Source: Streptomyces sp. NBC_00306 (GTDB lineage Bacteria > Actinomycetota > Actinomycetes > Streptomycetales > Streptomycetaceae). From it: a stretch of DNA of 64,000 nucleotides. Both the position numbers and the translations under genes were made by a program. The notes beneath the pieces were generated by a model. It was not told the DNA's origin, did not search any database, and saw only the letters and a program-made list of their open reading frames with translations. The DNA lies in the NCBI RefSeq assembly GCF_036169555.1, contig NZ_CP108032.1, forward strand, positions 3,100,001 through 3,164,000, written 5' to 3'. This document shows positions 40,245-49,831 of this stretch, in pieces; position 1 is the stretch's first letter, and each line of letters starts with the position of its first letter.

Positions 40245-41016
40245 GCAGACCGATCGGATCCCCACCGTCGTCGTCGACGATGTGCACGTGAAGTACAAGG
40301 TGAACGGCGGGCGCACCGGCAAGGGCAGCGCCACCACCGCCATGAGCCGGATCATCTCCCGCAGGTCCGCGCCCGGTATCCGTGAGGTGCACGCGGTCAA
40401 GGGCGTCAGCTTCGCCGCCTACAAGGGCGAGGCGGTCGGCCTGATCGGTTCCAACGGCTCCGGGAAGTCGACGCTCCTCAAGGCGATCGCCGGCCTGCTG
40501 CCGCCCTCCGACGGCAGGGTGTTCACCCAGGGGCAGCCGTCCCTGCTGGGCGTGAACGCCGCCCTGATGGGCGACCTCACCGGCGAGCGCAACGTGATCC
40601 TCGGCGGGCTCGCGATGGGCATGTCCCGCGAACAGGTCCACGAGCGCTACGACGACATCGTCGACTTCTCCGGGATCAACGACAAGGGCGACTTCATCAC
40701 GCTGCCCATGCGGACGTACTCCTCCGGCATGGGTGCCCGGCTGCGGTTCTCCATCGCTGCCGCGAAGAGCCACGACGTACTGCTGATCGACGAGGCACTG
40801 GCCACGGGCGACGCCAAGTTCCAGCGCCGCAGCCAGGAGCGGATCAACGAGCTGCGCGAGGAGGCGGGCACGGTGTTCCTGGTCAGCCACAGCACCGGGA
40901 CCATCACCGCGACCTGCGACCGGGCGCTGTGGCTGGAGGCGGGCACGCTGCGGATGGACGGGCCGGCGAAGGACGTCGTCGCGGCGTATGAGGCATTCGC
41001 CAAGAGCAAGAAATAG
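40237..41016 (+). CDS. ABC polysaccharide exporter ATPase (Wzt/TagH-like)
   Basis: 259-residue ATPase: Walker A GSNGSGKST (about 69-77), signature YSSGMGARLRF, Walker B VLLIDEALATGD and switch His in SHSTGTI. VHAVKGVSFAAYKGEAVGLIG is characteristic of TagH/Wzt proteins. It lacks the C-terminal carbohydrate-binding domain of some Wzt proteins. GTG 40237 overlaps the permease gene, so the two are co-translated. Confidence 0.95.
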   Translation: MAEQTDRIPTVVVDDVHVKYKVNGGRTGKGSATTAMSRIISRRSAPGIREVHAVKGVSFAAYKGEAVGLIGSNGSGKSTLLKAIAGLLPPSDGRVFTQGQPSLLGVNAALMGDLTGERNVILGGLAMGMSREQVHERYDDIVDFSGINDKGDFITLPMRTYSSGMGARLRFSIAAAKSHDVLLIDEALATGDAKFQRRSQERINELREEAGTVFLVSHSTGTITATCDRALWLEAGTLRMDGPAKDVVAAYEAFAKSKK

Positions 41017-41039
41017 CGGGAAATCTATGTAAATCAGGC

Positions 41040-41045
41040 TAAAGT
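41040..41045 (+). promoter_or_regulatory. Possible -10 (TAAAGT) for a leaderless GT87 transcript
   Basis: The stretch AAATCTATGTAAATCAGGCTAAAGT is unusually AT-rich here. TAAAGT ends nine bases before the ATG at 41054, so transcription from it would begin at or next to the start codon. No -35 consensus is present. Confidence 0.35.
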
Positions 41046-41053
41046 ACCCGCCG

Positions 41054-42295
41054 ATGACGCCCCATCGGATCGCCCCGCTCCCGTCCGCCCACCATCTGGC
41101 TCCGGTACTGGCGGACAACCGCCCCGGTACCGGACGCCGACTGGGCCCCCGGCACAGCTTCGCGCTGGCCCTCACCTGGGTGGCCACCCGCTTCGGCATG
41201 CTGGCCCTGCTGGTCGTCGACCGCCTCGGCGACACCGGGGTGGCCGGCGAGGTGCACACCCTCTACCGGCGCTGGTACGAGCAACTCGCCCACGGGGCGT
41301 TCCCCGTGGACGACGTCACCTGGCAGTACCCGCCCGGCGCCGCCCTGGTGTTCCTCTCCCCGGGCCCGCTGCCCTGGCTGACGTACTTCGAGGCCTTCGT
41401 GGCCCTCGTCCTGGTGTCCGACGCGGTCATCACCGTCGCGCTGGCCCGGGCGGGGGTACGCGGCGCCTGGCTATGGGTGTGCGCGCTGCCGCTGCTGCTG
41501 AACGTCCCGCTGGCCCGGTACGACGTCCCCGTCACCGCCGTCGCCGTGCTCGCCCTGCTCGCCGTGCGCACCCGCCCGCGCCTCGGCGGCGCGCTCGCCG
41601 GGATCGGCGCGATGATCAAGATCTGGCCGCTGCTGGCCGTGCTCGGCACCGCGCGCGGACGAACCACACGCTCGGCCTGGCTCTCCGCGGCGGTCGCCGC
41701 GGCCGTCCTGTTCGCGGCGCTCGCCATCGGCTTCAGCCACACCCTCGACTTCGTACGGCAGCAGGGCGCCCGCGGTGTGCAGATCGAGTCGCTCGGCGGC
41801 ACCGCGCTCCAGCTCGCGCGCCACGCGGAGTGGTCGGGGACGGTGCGCTACCAGTACGGGGCGTTCGAGTTCATCGGCCCGTATGTGTCGAGCGTGGCGA
41901 CGGCATCGCTGGCGCTGACCGTCGTCGCCTTCGGCTGGCTGGTGTGGTGGCGGATGAAGGCGCGGCGCTGGAATCCCGCGACCCCCTTCGACGCGGCCTT
42001 CGCGGCCGTGCTCCTGTTCACCGTCACCAGCCGCGTCATCAGCCCGCAGTACATGATCTGGCTGCTCGGCCTGGCCGCGGTCTGTCTGACCTCCCGGTTC
42101 ACCACCCAGCGGCCGGTCGCGCTGCTGATGGTGCCCGCGGCCGTGCTGAGCGCGCTCGCCTATCCCCTGCTCTACAACGACGTGCTCGGCGGCACCGTGC
42201 TCGGCTGTGTGCTCATGGTGCTGCGCAACGGTCTGCTGCTCACGGCGGCACTCCTGTCGTGTCGGCGCCTGTGGACGGCGACGGCCTCGCGATAG
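41054..42295 (+). CDS. GT87-like membrane glycosyltransferase (polyprenyl-phosphomannose-dependent type)
   Basis: 413-residue protein with about ten helices. An acidic first outer loop (VVDRLGDTGVAGEVHTLYRRWYEQLAHGAFPVDDVTWQYPPGAA in parts) has the YRRWYEQL and YPPG motifs of GT-C family 87 mannosyltransferases, which transfer mannose from a lipid-phosphate donor outside the membrane. Later motifs are ARYDVPVTAVAVLAL and MIKIWPLL. It follows the exporter genes by 37 bases, so it may extend or decorate the exported polymer. There is no ribosome-binding site; the transcript is possibly leaderless. Confidence 0.82.
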   Translation: MTPHRIAPLPSAHHLAPVLADNRPGTGRRLGPRHSFALALTWVATRFGMLALLVVDRLGDTGVAGEVHTLYRRWYEQLAHGAFPVDDVTWQYPPGAALVFLSPGPLPWLTYFEAFVALVLVSDAVITVALARAGVRGAWLWVCALPLLLNVPLARYDVPVTAVAVLALLAVRTRPRLGGALAGIGAMIKIWPLLAVLGTARGRTTRSAWLSAAVAAAVLFAALAIGFSHTLDFVRQQGARGVQIESLGGTALQLARHAEWSGTVRYQYGAFEFIGPYVSSVATASLALTVVAFGWLVWWRMKARRWNPATPFDAAFAAVLLFTVTSRVISPQYMIWLLGLAAVCLTSRFTTQRPVALLMVPAAVLSALAYPLLYNDVLGGTVLGCVLMVLRNGLLLTAALLSCRRLWTATASR

Positions 42296-42344
42296 GCTCC
42301 CGGACGCCATCGGCAGGTGCACAGGCACGTTCTGGGGGGGCCGG

Positions 42345-43310
42345 ATGCGTCGTGACGGGCTCGAACCACTGCGGGAGAACGACCCGGCGGAGATCGCCGG
42401 CTATGTACTCGAAGCGCGGATCGGCGAGGGCGGGATGGGGACCGTCTTCCTCACCCGGTCCCCCGAGGGCCGGCCGGTCGCGCTCAAACTGATCCGCCGC
42501 GAACACGCGCAGAGCGAGAACTTCCGGAAACGGTTCGCCCGCGAGGTCGAGGCCGCTCGCCGGGTGCACGGCCGTCATGTCGTCCCCGTGCTCGACCACG
42601 ACGCGGACGCCGAACGGCCCTGGCTGGCGACCCGTTACGTGCCCGGGCTGCCCCTGGACGAGGCGCTCGCCGAACACGGACCGCTGCCTCTGGCGTCCGT
42701 GCTCCGGCTGACCGCGGGCGCGGCCTGCGCGCTGGACGTCGTCCACAGCGCGGGGGTCGTCCACCGCGACGTCAAGCCGGCCAATCTGCTGCTGACCGCG
42801 GACGGGCCGTGGCTGCTGGACTTCGGCATCGCGCGGGCGGCCGGGACGGCGACGCTGACCACGATCGGCCGGATGGTGGGCACACCGAAGTACATGTCGC
42901 CCGAGCACGCGCTGGGCAAGAAGGTCACGCCCGCATCCGACGTCTTCACGCTCGGTCTGGTGGCCGCGGAGGCCGCGTCGGGCCGTCATCCGTACGGAGA
43001 GGGCGGCGGCCTCGTCGTCGCCACCCGGATCGCGGGCACCGAGCACGAACCGCCGGACCTCGGCCCCTTCCCGGCGCCGCTGCGCGAGGTGCTCGCGGCC
43101 TGTCTGGCCGCGCGTCCCGAGGACCGTCCCGCCGCCGCAGAGGTAGCCCGGCTGTGCGGCAGCACGGGCGGACGGGACGCCGGGGACTACCGCGGATGGC
43201 TGCCGAAGCCCCTGGCCACGGCGGTGGCGAAGGTGGAACGGGCCACGGGTGCGAAGGTCGACGACCCCCGGTCCTCGGGCTGGCTGAGCCGCATCCGCCG
43301 CAATCTCTGA
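42345..43310 (+). CDS. Soluble Ser/Thr protein kinase
   Basis: 321-residue Hanks-type kinase: IGEGGMGTVF, catalytic Lys in VALKLIRRE, HRDVKPAN, DFGIA and SPEH motifs, all key residues present. No membrane helix follows the kinase domain; a short C-terminal part (WLPKPLATAVAKVERATG) ends the protein, so it is probably cytoplasmic or peripheral. ATG 42345 has GGGGGG ahead. It lies 49 bases after the GT87-like gene and may regulate that envelope pathway, by position only. Confidence 0.92.
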   Translation: MRRDGLEPLRENDPAEIAGYVLEARIGEGGMGTVFLTRSPEGRPVALKLIRREHAQSENFRKRFAREVEAARRVHGRHVVPVLDHDADAERPWLATRYVPGLPLDEALAEHGPLPLASVLRLTAGAACALDVVHSAGVVHRDVKPANLLLTADGPWLLDFGIARAAGTATLTTIGRMVGTPKYMSPEHALGKKVTPASDVFTLGLVAAEAASGRHPYGEGGGLVVATRIAGTEHEPPDLGPFPAPLREVLAACLAARPEDRPAAAEVARLCGSTGGRDAGDYRGWLPKPLATAVAKVERATGAKVDDPRSSGWLSRIRRNL

Positions 43311-43400
43311 GGGCCCGCGGCAGCGGAGGGTCCGCGATCTCGGAGGGCGCACCGGCTGAGGGCGCGCCTCCGAGGGCCCGCACCATTCGAGGGGCCCGCA
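43311..43400. repeat. Degenerate GAGGGCCCGC repeats
   Basis: Five to six imperfect copies of GAGGG(C/T)CCGC spaced 14-20 bases follow the kinase stop. Probably slippage-derived low-complexity spacer. Confidence 0.5.
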
Positions 43401-43405
43401 CATGA

Positions 43406-43442
43406 CGGAGCGCCCGCCACCACGAGGGTGACGGGCGCTCCG
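43406..43442. terminator. Bidirectional terminator between kinase and gdhB
   Basis: An 11-base stem CGGAGCGCCCG/CGGGCGCTCCG, with a smaller CACC/GGTG stem inside the loop, between two convergent genes. Confidence 0.85.
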
Positions 43443-43465
43443 GTTCGATGCTCCGGGGACACGAC

Positions 43466-46400
43466 CTAGGTGTGCGTACGCAGCAGCTGGCGCATCGTCC
43501 GCATCGCGACCGACAGGTTCGCCAGGTCGAAGGTGTCCGAGCTCTGGATCTCCTCCAGCGTGGTGCGCGCCCGGCCCAGGATCGCGGCGTTCTTCTGCTC
43601 CCACGCCTTGAACCGCTCCTCGGGGGTCGAGGTGCCGTTCCCCACGCTGAGCACGTCCGCCGTGAGTGCCGCGTGCGCCGCGTACAGGTCCTCGCGGATG
43701 GAGGCACGGGCCATGGACTGCCAGCGGTCGGCCCGCGGCAGCTCGATGATCCGGTCCATCAGCTGGGTGATCCGCAGCCGGTCGGCGAGGTCGTAGTACA
43801 CCTCGGCGACCGCCATCGGCTCCTTCTCCGTGCGGTCGGCGATCGCGACGATGTCGAGCGTCGGGAAGGCCGAGGAGAACCCGGCGACCCGCAGCGCGAG
43901 CTCCTCGGGCACACCCTCGCCGGTGAGCTCGTCCAGGATGCCCTGGTACCACTCCAGGTCCGCGCCGCGGAGCATCTTCGGAAGCTCGGCCCAGACCTGC
44001 TCGACGCGCTCCGCGAAGAAGTCGATGGTCCCGGCCAGTTCGAGCGGCTGCGGCCGGTTGCCCAGCAGCCAGCGCGTACCCCGCTCGACCAGTCGCCGCG
44101 AGTGGAGCCGGATCCGGGTCTGGACACCGGCGTCGACCTTGTTGTCGAGCGCCTCGACGGCATCCCACACCGCGCTCAGCCCGAAGATCTCGCGCGCCGC
44201 CGTCTGGGCTCGCACGACCTCCTCGGTCGATGCGCCGGTCTCCTCCCGCAGACGGTGCAGGAAGGTCGAACCACCGGTGTTCACCGTGTCGTTGACCAGC
44301 ACCGTCGTCACGATCTCGCGGCGCAGCGCGTGACCGTCGATCGCCTCGCCGAACTTCTCGCGCAGCGGCTGGGGGAAGTAGGCGTGCAGCAGCCGGCGCA
44401 GATACGGGTCGTCCGGAAGATCCGTCTTGATCAGCTCGTCCGCCACCGTGATCTTGGTGTAGGCGAGCAGCACCGCGAGCTCCGGCTGGCTGAGCCCCCG
44501 GCCGCTGTTCAGCAGCTCACGGATCTGCCGGTCGGTGGGCAGGAACTCCAGCGGCCTGTCCAGCGCACCGGCCCGCTCCAAGCGCCGCATGAAGCGCTGG
44601 TGGGCGTGGAGCAGCGACGGCGACTGGGCGACCGCGTTCGACAGGGCGGTGTTCTGCGCGTAGTTGTTGCGCAGCACCAGGGCGCCGACCTCGTCGGTCA
44701 TCTCGGCGAGCAGCTTGTTGCGCTGCTTGACGGTCATGTCGCCGTCGGCCACCAGGGCGTTGAGCAGGATCTTGATGTTCACCTCGTGGTCGGAGGTGTC
44801 CACGCCGGCGCTGTTGTCGATGGCATCGGTGTTGACCTTGCCGCCCTCGCCCTCCGGGCCGCCCTTGCGGTCGAACTCGATACGGCCGAGCTGGGTGAGC
44901 CCCAGGTTGCCGCCCTCGCCGACCACCTTGACCCGCAGGTCCTCGCCGTTGACCCGGATCGCGTCGTTGGCCTTGTCGCCGACGTCCGCGTTGGACTCGG
45001 TGGAGGCCTTGACGTACGTACCGATGCCGCCGTTCCACAGCAGGTCCACGGGGGACTGGAGGATCGCCTTCATCAGCTCGGCGGGCGTCATCTTGGTGAT
45101 GCCCGCCTCGATGCCGAGAGCGGCACGCATCTGCGCGTTGACCGGGATCGACTTGGCGGAACGGGGGTGGATACCGCCGCCCGCCGACAGCAGGTCCTTG
45201 TTGTAGTCGGCCCACGAGGAGCGCGGCAGCTCGAACAGCCGGCGGCGCTCGGCGTAGGAGACGGCGGCGTCCGGGTCGGGGTCGATGACGATGTGCCGGT
45301 GGTCGAAGGCCGCGATCAGCCGGATGTGCTCACTGAGCAGCATGCCGTTGCCGAAGACGTCACCGGACATGTCGCCGACGCCGACGACCGTGAAGTCCTC
45401 GGTCTGCGTGTCGTGCCCCAGCTCGCGGAAGTGCCGCTTGACGGACTCCCAGGCACCGCGGGCGGTGATGCCCATGCCCTTGTGGTCGTACCCGGCCGAG
45501 CCGCCGGACGCGAACGCGTCCCCGAGCCAGAAGTTGTACGCGACCGCGACCTCGTTGGCGATGTCGGAGAACGACGCGGTGCCCTTGTCGGCCGCGACGA
45601 CGAGGTAGGTGTCGTCCTCGTCGTGGCGTACGACGTCGGCCGGCGGGACGACCTCGCCCGCGACCATGTTGTCGGTGATGTCGAGCAGCGCCGAGATGAA
45701 CATCTTGTACGAGGCGATGCCCTCGGCGAGCCAGGCGTCGCGGTCCACGGACGGATCCGGGAGCTGCTTGGCGACGAAGCCGCCCTTGGCACCCACCGGC
45801 ACGATGACGGTGTTCTTCACCATCTGCGCCTTGACCAGACCGAGGATCTCCGTACGGAAGTCCTCCCGCCGGTCGGACCAGCGCAGACCACCGCGCGCGA
45901 CCTTGCCGAAGCGCAGGTGCACACCCTCGACCCGCGGGGAGTAGACCCAGATCTCGTACGCCGGCCGGGGCGCGGGCAGGTCCGGGATGGCCTGCGGGTC
46001 GAACTTCATCGACACATAGCTGTGCTGGGTGCCGCCCGCCGCCTCCTGGAAGAAGTTGGTGCGCAGCGTCGCCTTGATGACGGTGAGGAAGGAGCGCAGG
46101 ATGCGGTCCTCGTCCAGGCTCGCGACCTGGTCGAGCGCGCCGTCGAGCTCCTCCAGGAGCGCGTCGGTCAGCTCGGTGCCGCCGCGCTGGCGTCCCGGCG
46201 ACATCCGTGCCTCGAAGAGGGAGATCAGCAGCCGGGTGGTGTGGACGTTGGTGTGGAGGGTGTCCTCCATGTAGTCCTGGCTGAAGGTCGAACCGGCCTG
46301 GCGCAGGTACTTGGCGTACGCCCGCAGCACCATGGCCTGCCGCCAGCTCAGCCCGGCGCCCAGCACCAGCGAGTTGAAGCCGTCGTTCTCGGCCTCGCCC

Positions 46401-48418
46401 TGCCACACGGCGGCGAAGGCGTCCTGGAACCGCTCACGCGCGTCGTCGGCGAGGTAGTCGCCGTTGCCGGAGGACATCGGCATCCGCAGACCGAAGTCGT
46501 AGATCCACGCGCTCGTGCGGTCCGAGCAGCGCAGCTCGTACGGACGCTCGTCGACGACCTCGCAGCCGAGCCGCTGGAGCACCGGCAGGACCGCGGAGAG
46601 CGAGACCTGCTCGCCACTGCGGTAGATCTTGAAGCGGCGCTCGCCGGGACCCGCGCCGACCGGCTCGTACAGGGAGAGGGCGAAGTCCTTGGGAGAGCGC
46701 GCCAGTTCCTCGAGGTTCACCAGGTCGGCAACGGCGGAGCGCGGCGAGTGGTCGGCCTTGTAGCCCTCGGGGAAGGCGTTGGCGTAGCGGCGCAGCAGCT
46801 CGGCCGCGCGCTCCTCGCCGACCTCGGCGTTCAGCGCCTCGCCGAATCCGTCGGACCACGAACGCGCGGCCTCGACGAGCCGGGCCTCGATGCGCTCCGT
46901 GTCGGCGTCGGTCAGGTGCGGCAGCACGGTGCCGGACGGGACGCGGATGACGAAGTGGATGCGGGAGAGGATCGACTCGGTGTTCCACGCGGTGAAGTCG
47001 ACGCTGCTGCCGCCGAGTTCCTCCTTGAGGATGTCGATCAGGCGCAGCCGGACCGCGGTGGTGTAGCGGTCGCGCGGCAGGTAGACCAGCGCCGAGTAGT
47101 AGCGGCCGTACTCGTCCTGACGCAGGTAGAGCCGCAGCCGGCGGCGCTCCTGGAGGTAGAGCACGCTGGTGACGATCGAGCGCAGCTGGTCGACGGGCGT
47201 CTGGAACAGCTCGTCGCGCGGGTAGGTCTCGAGGATCTGCAGCAGGTCGCGGCCGTCGTGGCTGTTCGGCGAGAAGCCGGCGCCCTCGAGGACCTCGGCG
47301 ACCTTGCGGCGCACGACGGGGACCCGGCGCACCGACTCGGTGTACGCGGCGGACGAGAAGAGGCCGAGGAAGCGGCGCTCACCGATGACGTTGCCCTTGG
47401 TGTCGAACTTCTTGACACCGACGTAGTCGAGGTAGCTCGGCCGGTGCACCGTCGCACGGCTGTTGGCCTTCGTCAGCACCAGCAGCTTGTGCTCACGGGC
47501 CTTGGCGCGGGCGTCGGCGGGCAGCTTGCTGAACGACGGGCTGACCGGGTGGTCCTCGTCCTCGCTGTGCTGCGGGTCGGACCGCAGAATGCCGAGGCCG
47601 GTGCCGGGCACGGCGGCCAGCGCGTCGTTCTCGGTGAGCTCGTACTCGCGGTAGCCGAGGAAGGTGAAGTGGTCGGCGGAGAGCCAGCGCAGCAGCTCGC
47701 GGGCCTCGTCGACCTCCTGGTCGCGCAGGTCGTCGGCGGTGGGCTCGGAGGGCAGTTCGTCGGCGATGCGCAGCGCGGCGTCGCGCATCTTCTCCCAGTC
47801 CTCGACCGTCTCGCGCACGTCGGACAGCACCCGGAGCAGATCGGCGGTGATCTGCTTGAGGTCCGCACGGTCGGTCTCGCGGTCGGTCTCGACGTGGATC
47901 CAGGACTCGATGAGCGCGTCGTGCGGCAGGTTCTTGCTGTGCGCGGACTCCTCGGCCAGCACCTCGATGAGCTTGCCGGTGAGGTCCCGGCGCACGATGA
48001 CCTGCGGGTGGATCACGACATGGATGCCGCGGTTCTGCCGGGAGAGCTCGTTGGTGACCGAGTCGACGAGGAAGGGCATGTCGTCGGTGACGACCTCGAC
48101 CACGGAGTGGCTGCACGTCCAGCCGTTCTCCTCCACGGTCGGGGTGCTGACCCGGACGTTGGCCGTGCCCTGCGGGCGGTTTTCGGCCAGGCGGAAGTGG
48201 GAAAGTGCCGCTCCGAAGACATCGACCGGGTCGCGGTCGGCAAGGTCCTCCGGTGCGGTGTGCAGGTAGTAGCGCTGGAGGTACGTGAGCAGAGTGTCCC
48301 GGTCCGGTCGCTTCTGCTCGGCCCCAGTCGGAAGGTTCCCCCCGACCGGGCTGTTCTCAGCTACCCGTGCGGCCCGTGCGAGCAGCTCGGCTTTGGCTTC
48401 GTCCAGCTTGGTCTGCAT
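43466..48418 (-). CDS. gdhB: NAD-specific glutamate dehydrogenase, 180 kDa type
   Basis: 1,650-residue enzyme that interconverts glutamate and 2-oxoglutarate plus ammonia with NAD, mainly in catabolism. The length matches the large L_180 GDH family first described in Streptomyces clavuligerus. N-terminal ACT-like regulatory regions lead to the catalytic domain (about 700-1250) with VPVGAKGGFVAKQLPDP and the Rossmann segment VGVGDMSGDVFGNGMLLSE. A helical C-terminal part completes it. AGAGGAC precedes the ATG at 48418. It is monocistronic, with an inverted repeat 25 bases upstream. A full-length frame also exists on the opposite strand but is only a codon-bias shadow. Confidence 0.97.
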   Translation of the reverse strand: MQTKLDEAKAELLARAARVAENSPVGGNLPTGAEQKRPDRDTLLTYLQRYYLHTAPEDLADRDPVDVFGAALSHFRLAENRPQGTANVRVSTPTVEENGWTCSHSVVEVVTDDMPFLVDSVTNELSRQNRGIHVVIHPQVIVRRDLTGKLIEVLAEESAHSKNLPHDALIESWIHVETDRETDRADLKQITADLLRVLSDVRETVEDWEKMRDAALRIADELPSEPTADDLRDQEVDEARELLRWLSADHFTFLGYREYELTENDALAAVPGTGLGILRSDPQHSEDEDHPVSPSFSKLPADARAKAREHKLLVLTKANSRATVHRPSYLDYVGVKKFDTKGNVIGERRFLGLFSSAAYTESVRRVPVVRRKVAEVLEGAGFSPNSHDGRDLLQILETYPRDELFQTPVDQLRSIVTSVLYLQERRRLRLYLRQDEYGRYYSALVYLPRDRYTTAVRLRLIDILKEELGGSSVDFTAWNTESILSRIHFVIRVPSGTVLPHLTDADTERIEARLVEAARSWSDGFGEALNAEVGEERAAELLRRYANAFPEGYKADHSPRSAVADLVNLEELARSPKDFALSLYEPVGAGPGERRFKIYRSGEQVSLSAVLPVLQRLGCEVVDERPYELRCSDRTSAWIYDFGLRMPMSSGNGDYLADDARERFQDAFAAVWQGEAENDGFNSLVLGAGLSWRQAMVLRAYAKYLRQAGSTFSQDYMEDTLHTNVHTTRLLISLFEARMSPGRQRGGTELTDALLEELDGALDQVASLDEDRILRSFLTVIKATLRTNFFQEAAGGTQHSYVSMKFDPQAIPDLPAPRPAYEIWVYSPRVEGVHLRFGKVARGGLRWSDRREDFRTEILGLVKAQMVKNTVIVPVGAKGGFVAKQLPDPSVDRDAWLAEGIASYKMFISALLDITDNMVAGEVVPPADVVRHDEDDTYLVVAADKGTASFSDIANEVAVAYNFWLGDAFASGGSAGYDHKGMGITARGAWESVKRHFRELGHDTQTEDFTVVGVGDMSGDVFGNGMLLSEHIRLIAAFDHRHIVIDPDPDAAVSYAERRRLFELPRSSWADYNKDLLSAGGGIHPRSAKSIPVNAQMRAALGIEAGITKMTPAELMKAILQSPVDLLWNGGIGTYVKASTESNADVGDKANDAIRVNGEDLRVKVVGEGGNLGLTQLGRIEFDRKGGPEGEGGKVNTDAIDNSAGVDTSDHEVNIKILLNALVADGDMTVKQRNKLLAEMTDEVGALVLRNNYAQNTALSNAVAQSPSLLHAHQRFMRRLERAGALDRPLEFLPTDRQIRELLNSGRGLSQPELAVLLAYTKITVADELIKTDLPDDPYLRRLLHAYFPQPLREKFGEAIDGHALRREIVTTVLVNDTVNTGGSTFLHRLREETGASTEEVVRAQTAAREIFGLSAVWDAVEALDNKVDAGVQTRIRLHSRRLVERGTRWLLGNRPQPLELAGTIDFFAERVEQVWAELPKMLRGADLEWYQGILDELTGEGVPEELALRVAGFSSAFPTLDIVAIADRTEKEPMAVAEVYYDLADRLRITQLMDRIIELPRADRWQSMARASIREDLYAAHAALTADVLSVGNGTSTPEERFKAWEQKNAAILGRARTTLEEIQSSDTFDLANLSVAMRTMRQLLRTHT

Positions 48419-48867
48419 GTCCTCTGGCTCCTGTCGCGCGCCGTTGCGTGACGTAGGTAGGAAAAGCGACGCAACGCCACGACGCGGGGTGTCCGGTCGG
48501 AGTCGACGTTATGCCGCGATGAGAGATGTCCGAGCAGGAATCGGCCAAATGAGGCGATCGGCCCGGATCGAAGGGATCAGTGATCGCCCGGGCGCTGTGG
48601 CGCTCCGGGCGGAGTCCGGGGGCTTCGCTGCCCCCAGGGCGTATCGCGCTGATCACGGGTCAAGGCTATCGCCCCGCCCCCCGGGCCCGTCATGAGCCGT
48701 ATGTGTACAAAACCGGGGCCGGAAGTTTGACACTCTGGACAGCGACACAGGCCCTCTTGGCAAACAGCCCTCGGCGGGGCAGGTTGGCGAGTGACGACAC
48801 GGTCGCCGTCGGCGGCCCTGCTCCGTCGGCAGGGACACCCGTCGACAGCCCGAAACCGGGAGCAGCC
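48419..48867. other. 449-base divergent intergenic region gdhB / DJ-1 family gene
   Basis: Besides the gdhB inverted repeat it holds two hairpins: GCCCGG-type stem at about 48588-48611, and GGGGGC-N6-GCCCCC at 48618-48635. A consensus -35 TTGACA lies at about 48727-48732 on the plus strand (no clear -10). No gene or known RNA was recognised. Confidence 0.45.
48443..48477. promoter_or_regulatory. Inverted repeat CGTTGCGT-N19-ACGCAACG before gdhB
   Basis: Arms at 48443-48450 and 48470-48477, 25 bases upstream of the gdhB start and enclosing a more AT-rich GTAGGTAGGAAAAG. It looks like an operator overlapping the promoter or leader. Confidence 0.5.
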
Positions 48868-49434
48868 ATGACAGCCAAGGTCCTGATCGTCACCGGCGAC
48901 GCAGCCGAGTCCCTCGAGGTCCTCTACCCGTACCAACGGCTGCGGGAAGAGGGGTACGAGGTCCACATCGCGGCACCCGCTCGCAAGAAGCTCCAGTTCG
49001 TCGTGCACGACTTCGAGCCGGGCTTCGACACCTACACCGAGAAGCCGGGGTACACCTGGCCGGCGGACCTGGCCTTCTCCGAGGTGGATGCGGGCCAGTA
49101 CGTGGCGGTGGTCATCCCGGGCGGACGCGCGCCCGAGTATCTGCGCAACGATCCGGAGCTACGCAAGATTCTGAAGGCGTTCTTCGACGCCGACAAGCCC
49201 GTGGCGCAGATCTGCCACGGCCCGCTGCTGACGGCGGCGATCGGCAGCCTCGACGGCCGCAGGGTCACGGCGTACCCCGCGCTGGAACTGGACATGCAGG
49301 CGGCGGGAGCGAGCTTCCAGGACACGGAGGCGGTGGTAGACGGCACCCTGGTCTCCTCCCGCGCCTGGCCGGACCACCCGGAGTGGATGCGGGAGTTCCT
49401 GAAGGTGCTGCGGACGAAGGCGCCGGTGTCCTAG
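48868..49434 (+). CDS. DJ-1/PfpI family protein (class I glutamine-amidotransferase-like)
   Basis: 188 residues with the flavodoxin-like DJ-1/PfpI fold: acidic Glu in DAAESLEVLYP, VVIPGGRAPEYLR, and the nucleophile elbow AQICHGP with Cys116-His117. Family members are proteases, glyoxalases, deglycases or chaperones; PfpI-type and general stress proteins are the closest by motif. GGGAG precedes the ATG at 48868. It is monocistronic. Confidence 0.92.
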   Translation: MTAKVLIVTGDAAESLEVLYPYQRLREEGYEVHIAAPARKKLQFVVHDFEPGFDTYTEKPGYTWPADLAFSEVDAGQYVAVVIPGGRAPEYLRNDPELRKILKAFFDADKPVAQICHGPLLTAAIGSLDGRRVTAYPALELDMQAAGASFQDTEAVVDGTLVSSRAWPDHPEWMREFLKVLRTKAPVS

Positions 49435-49533
49435 GAGGCGGGTACCCGTGGGGCGCGGGCTGCGCCGGCCGCAGGGGGCGGCGCGGGCCGCGCGGCCGCG
49501 GGTGCGGGCGCGGGACCGTTTGCGGACCGGGCC

Positions 49534-49675
49534 GGTGCGACTGCCCGCGCCCTGATCGGTGCGGGGTGCGGTGCGACTGCCCGTGGCTCGTGGACCGGCG
49601 ACGCGGGCCGGGCGGCGCGGGTAAGGGCCCCGGGGCGCGAACCCGTCCGGGTGCCGGGCAGGGTGCGACTGCCCG
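49534..49675. repeat. Three copies of GGTGCGACTGCCCG
   Basis: Perfect 14-base direct repeats at 49534, 49570 and 49662 in the 397-base GC-rich spacer 49435-49831. Nothing else (no gene, RNA or clear promoter) is seen in that spacer, apart from other low-complexity G/C tracts. Confidence 0.85.
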
Positions 49676-49831
49676 TACCTCAAGGCGCGCCCCGCACCGC
49701 GGGGCCGGCGGATGCGCGCCAGGCGGCGCGGGCGCGGGGCGCCTTTCCGCGAGCCACAGCCAGGGCGCACGCCCCGCCCGCGGCCGCACCCGGGACCGAT
49801 GGCCCCGCGCATGGCGGCCGGCCTGGCGCCG

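Noticed and set aside
43448..48451. A 1,667-codon open frame on the plus strand opposite gdhB
   Set aside because: It mirrors gdhB in the complementary frame expected from high third-position GC; the sequence is low-complexity (Val/Gly/Arg/Leu/Asp) with no domain, while the minus frame is a clear glutamate dehydrogenase.
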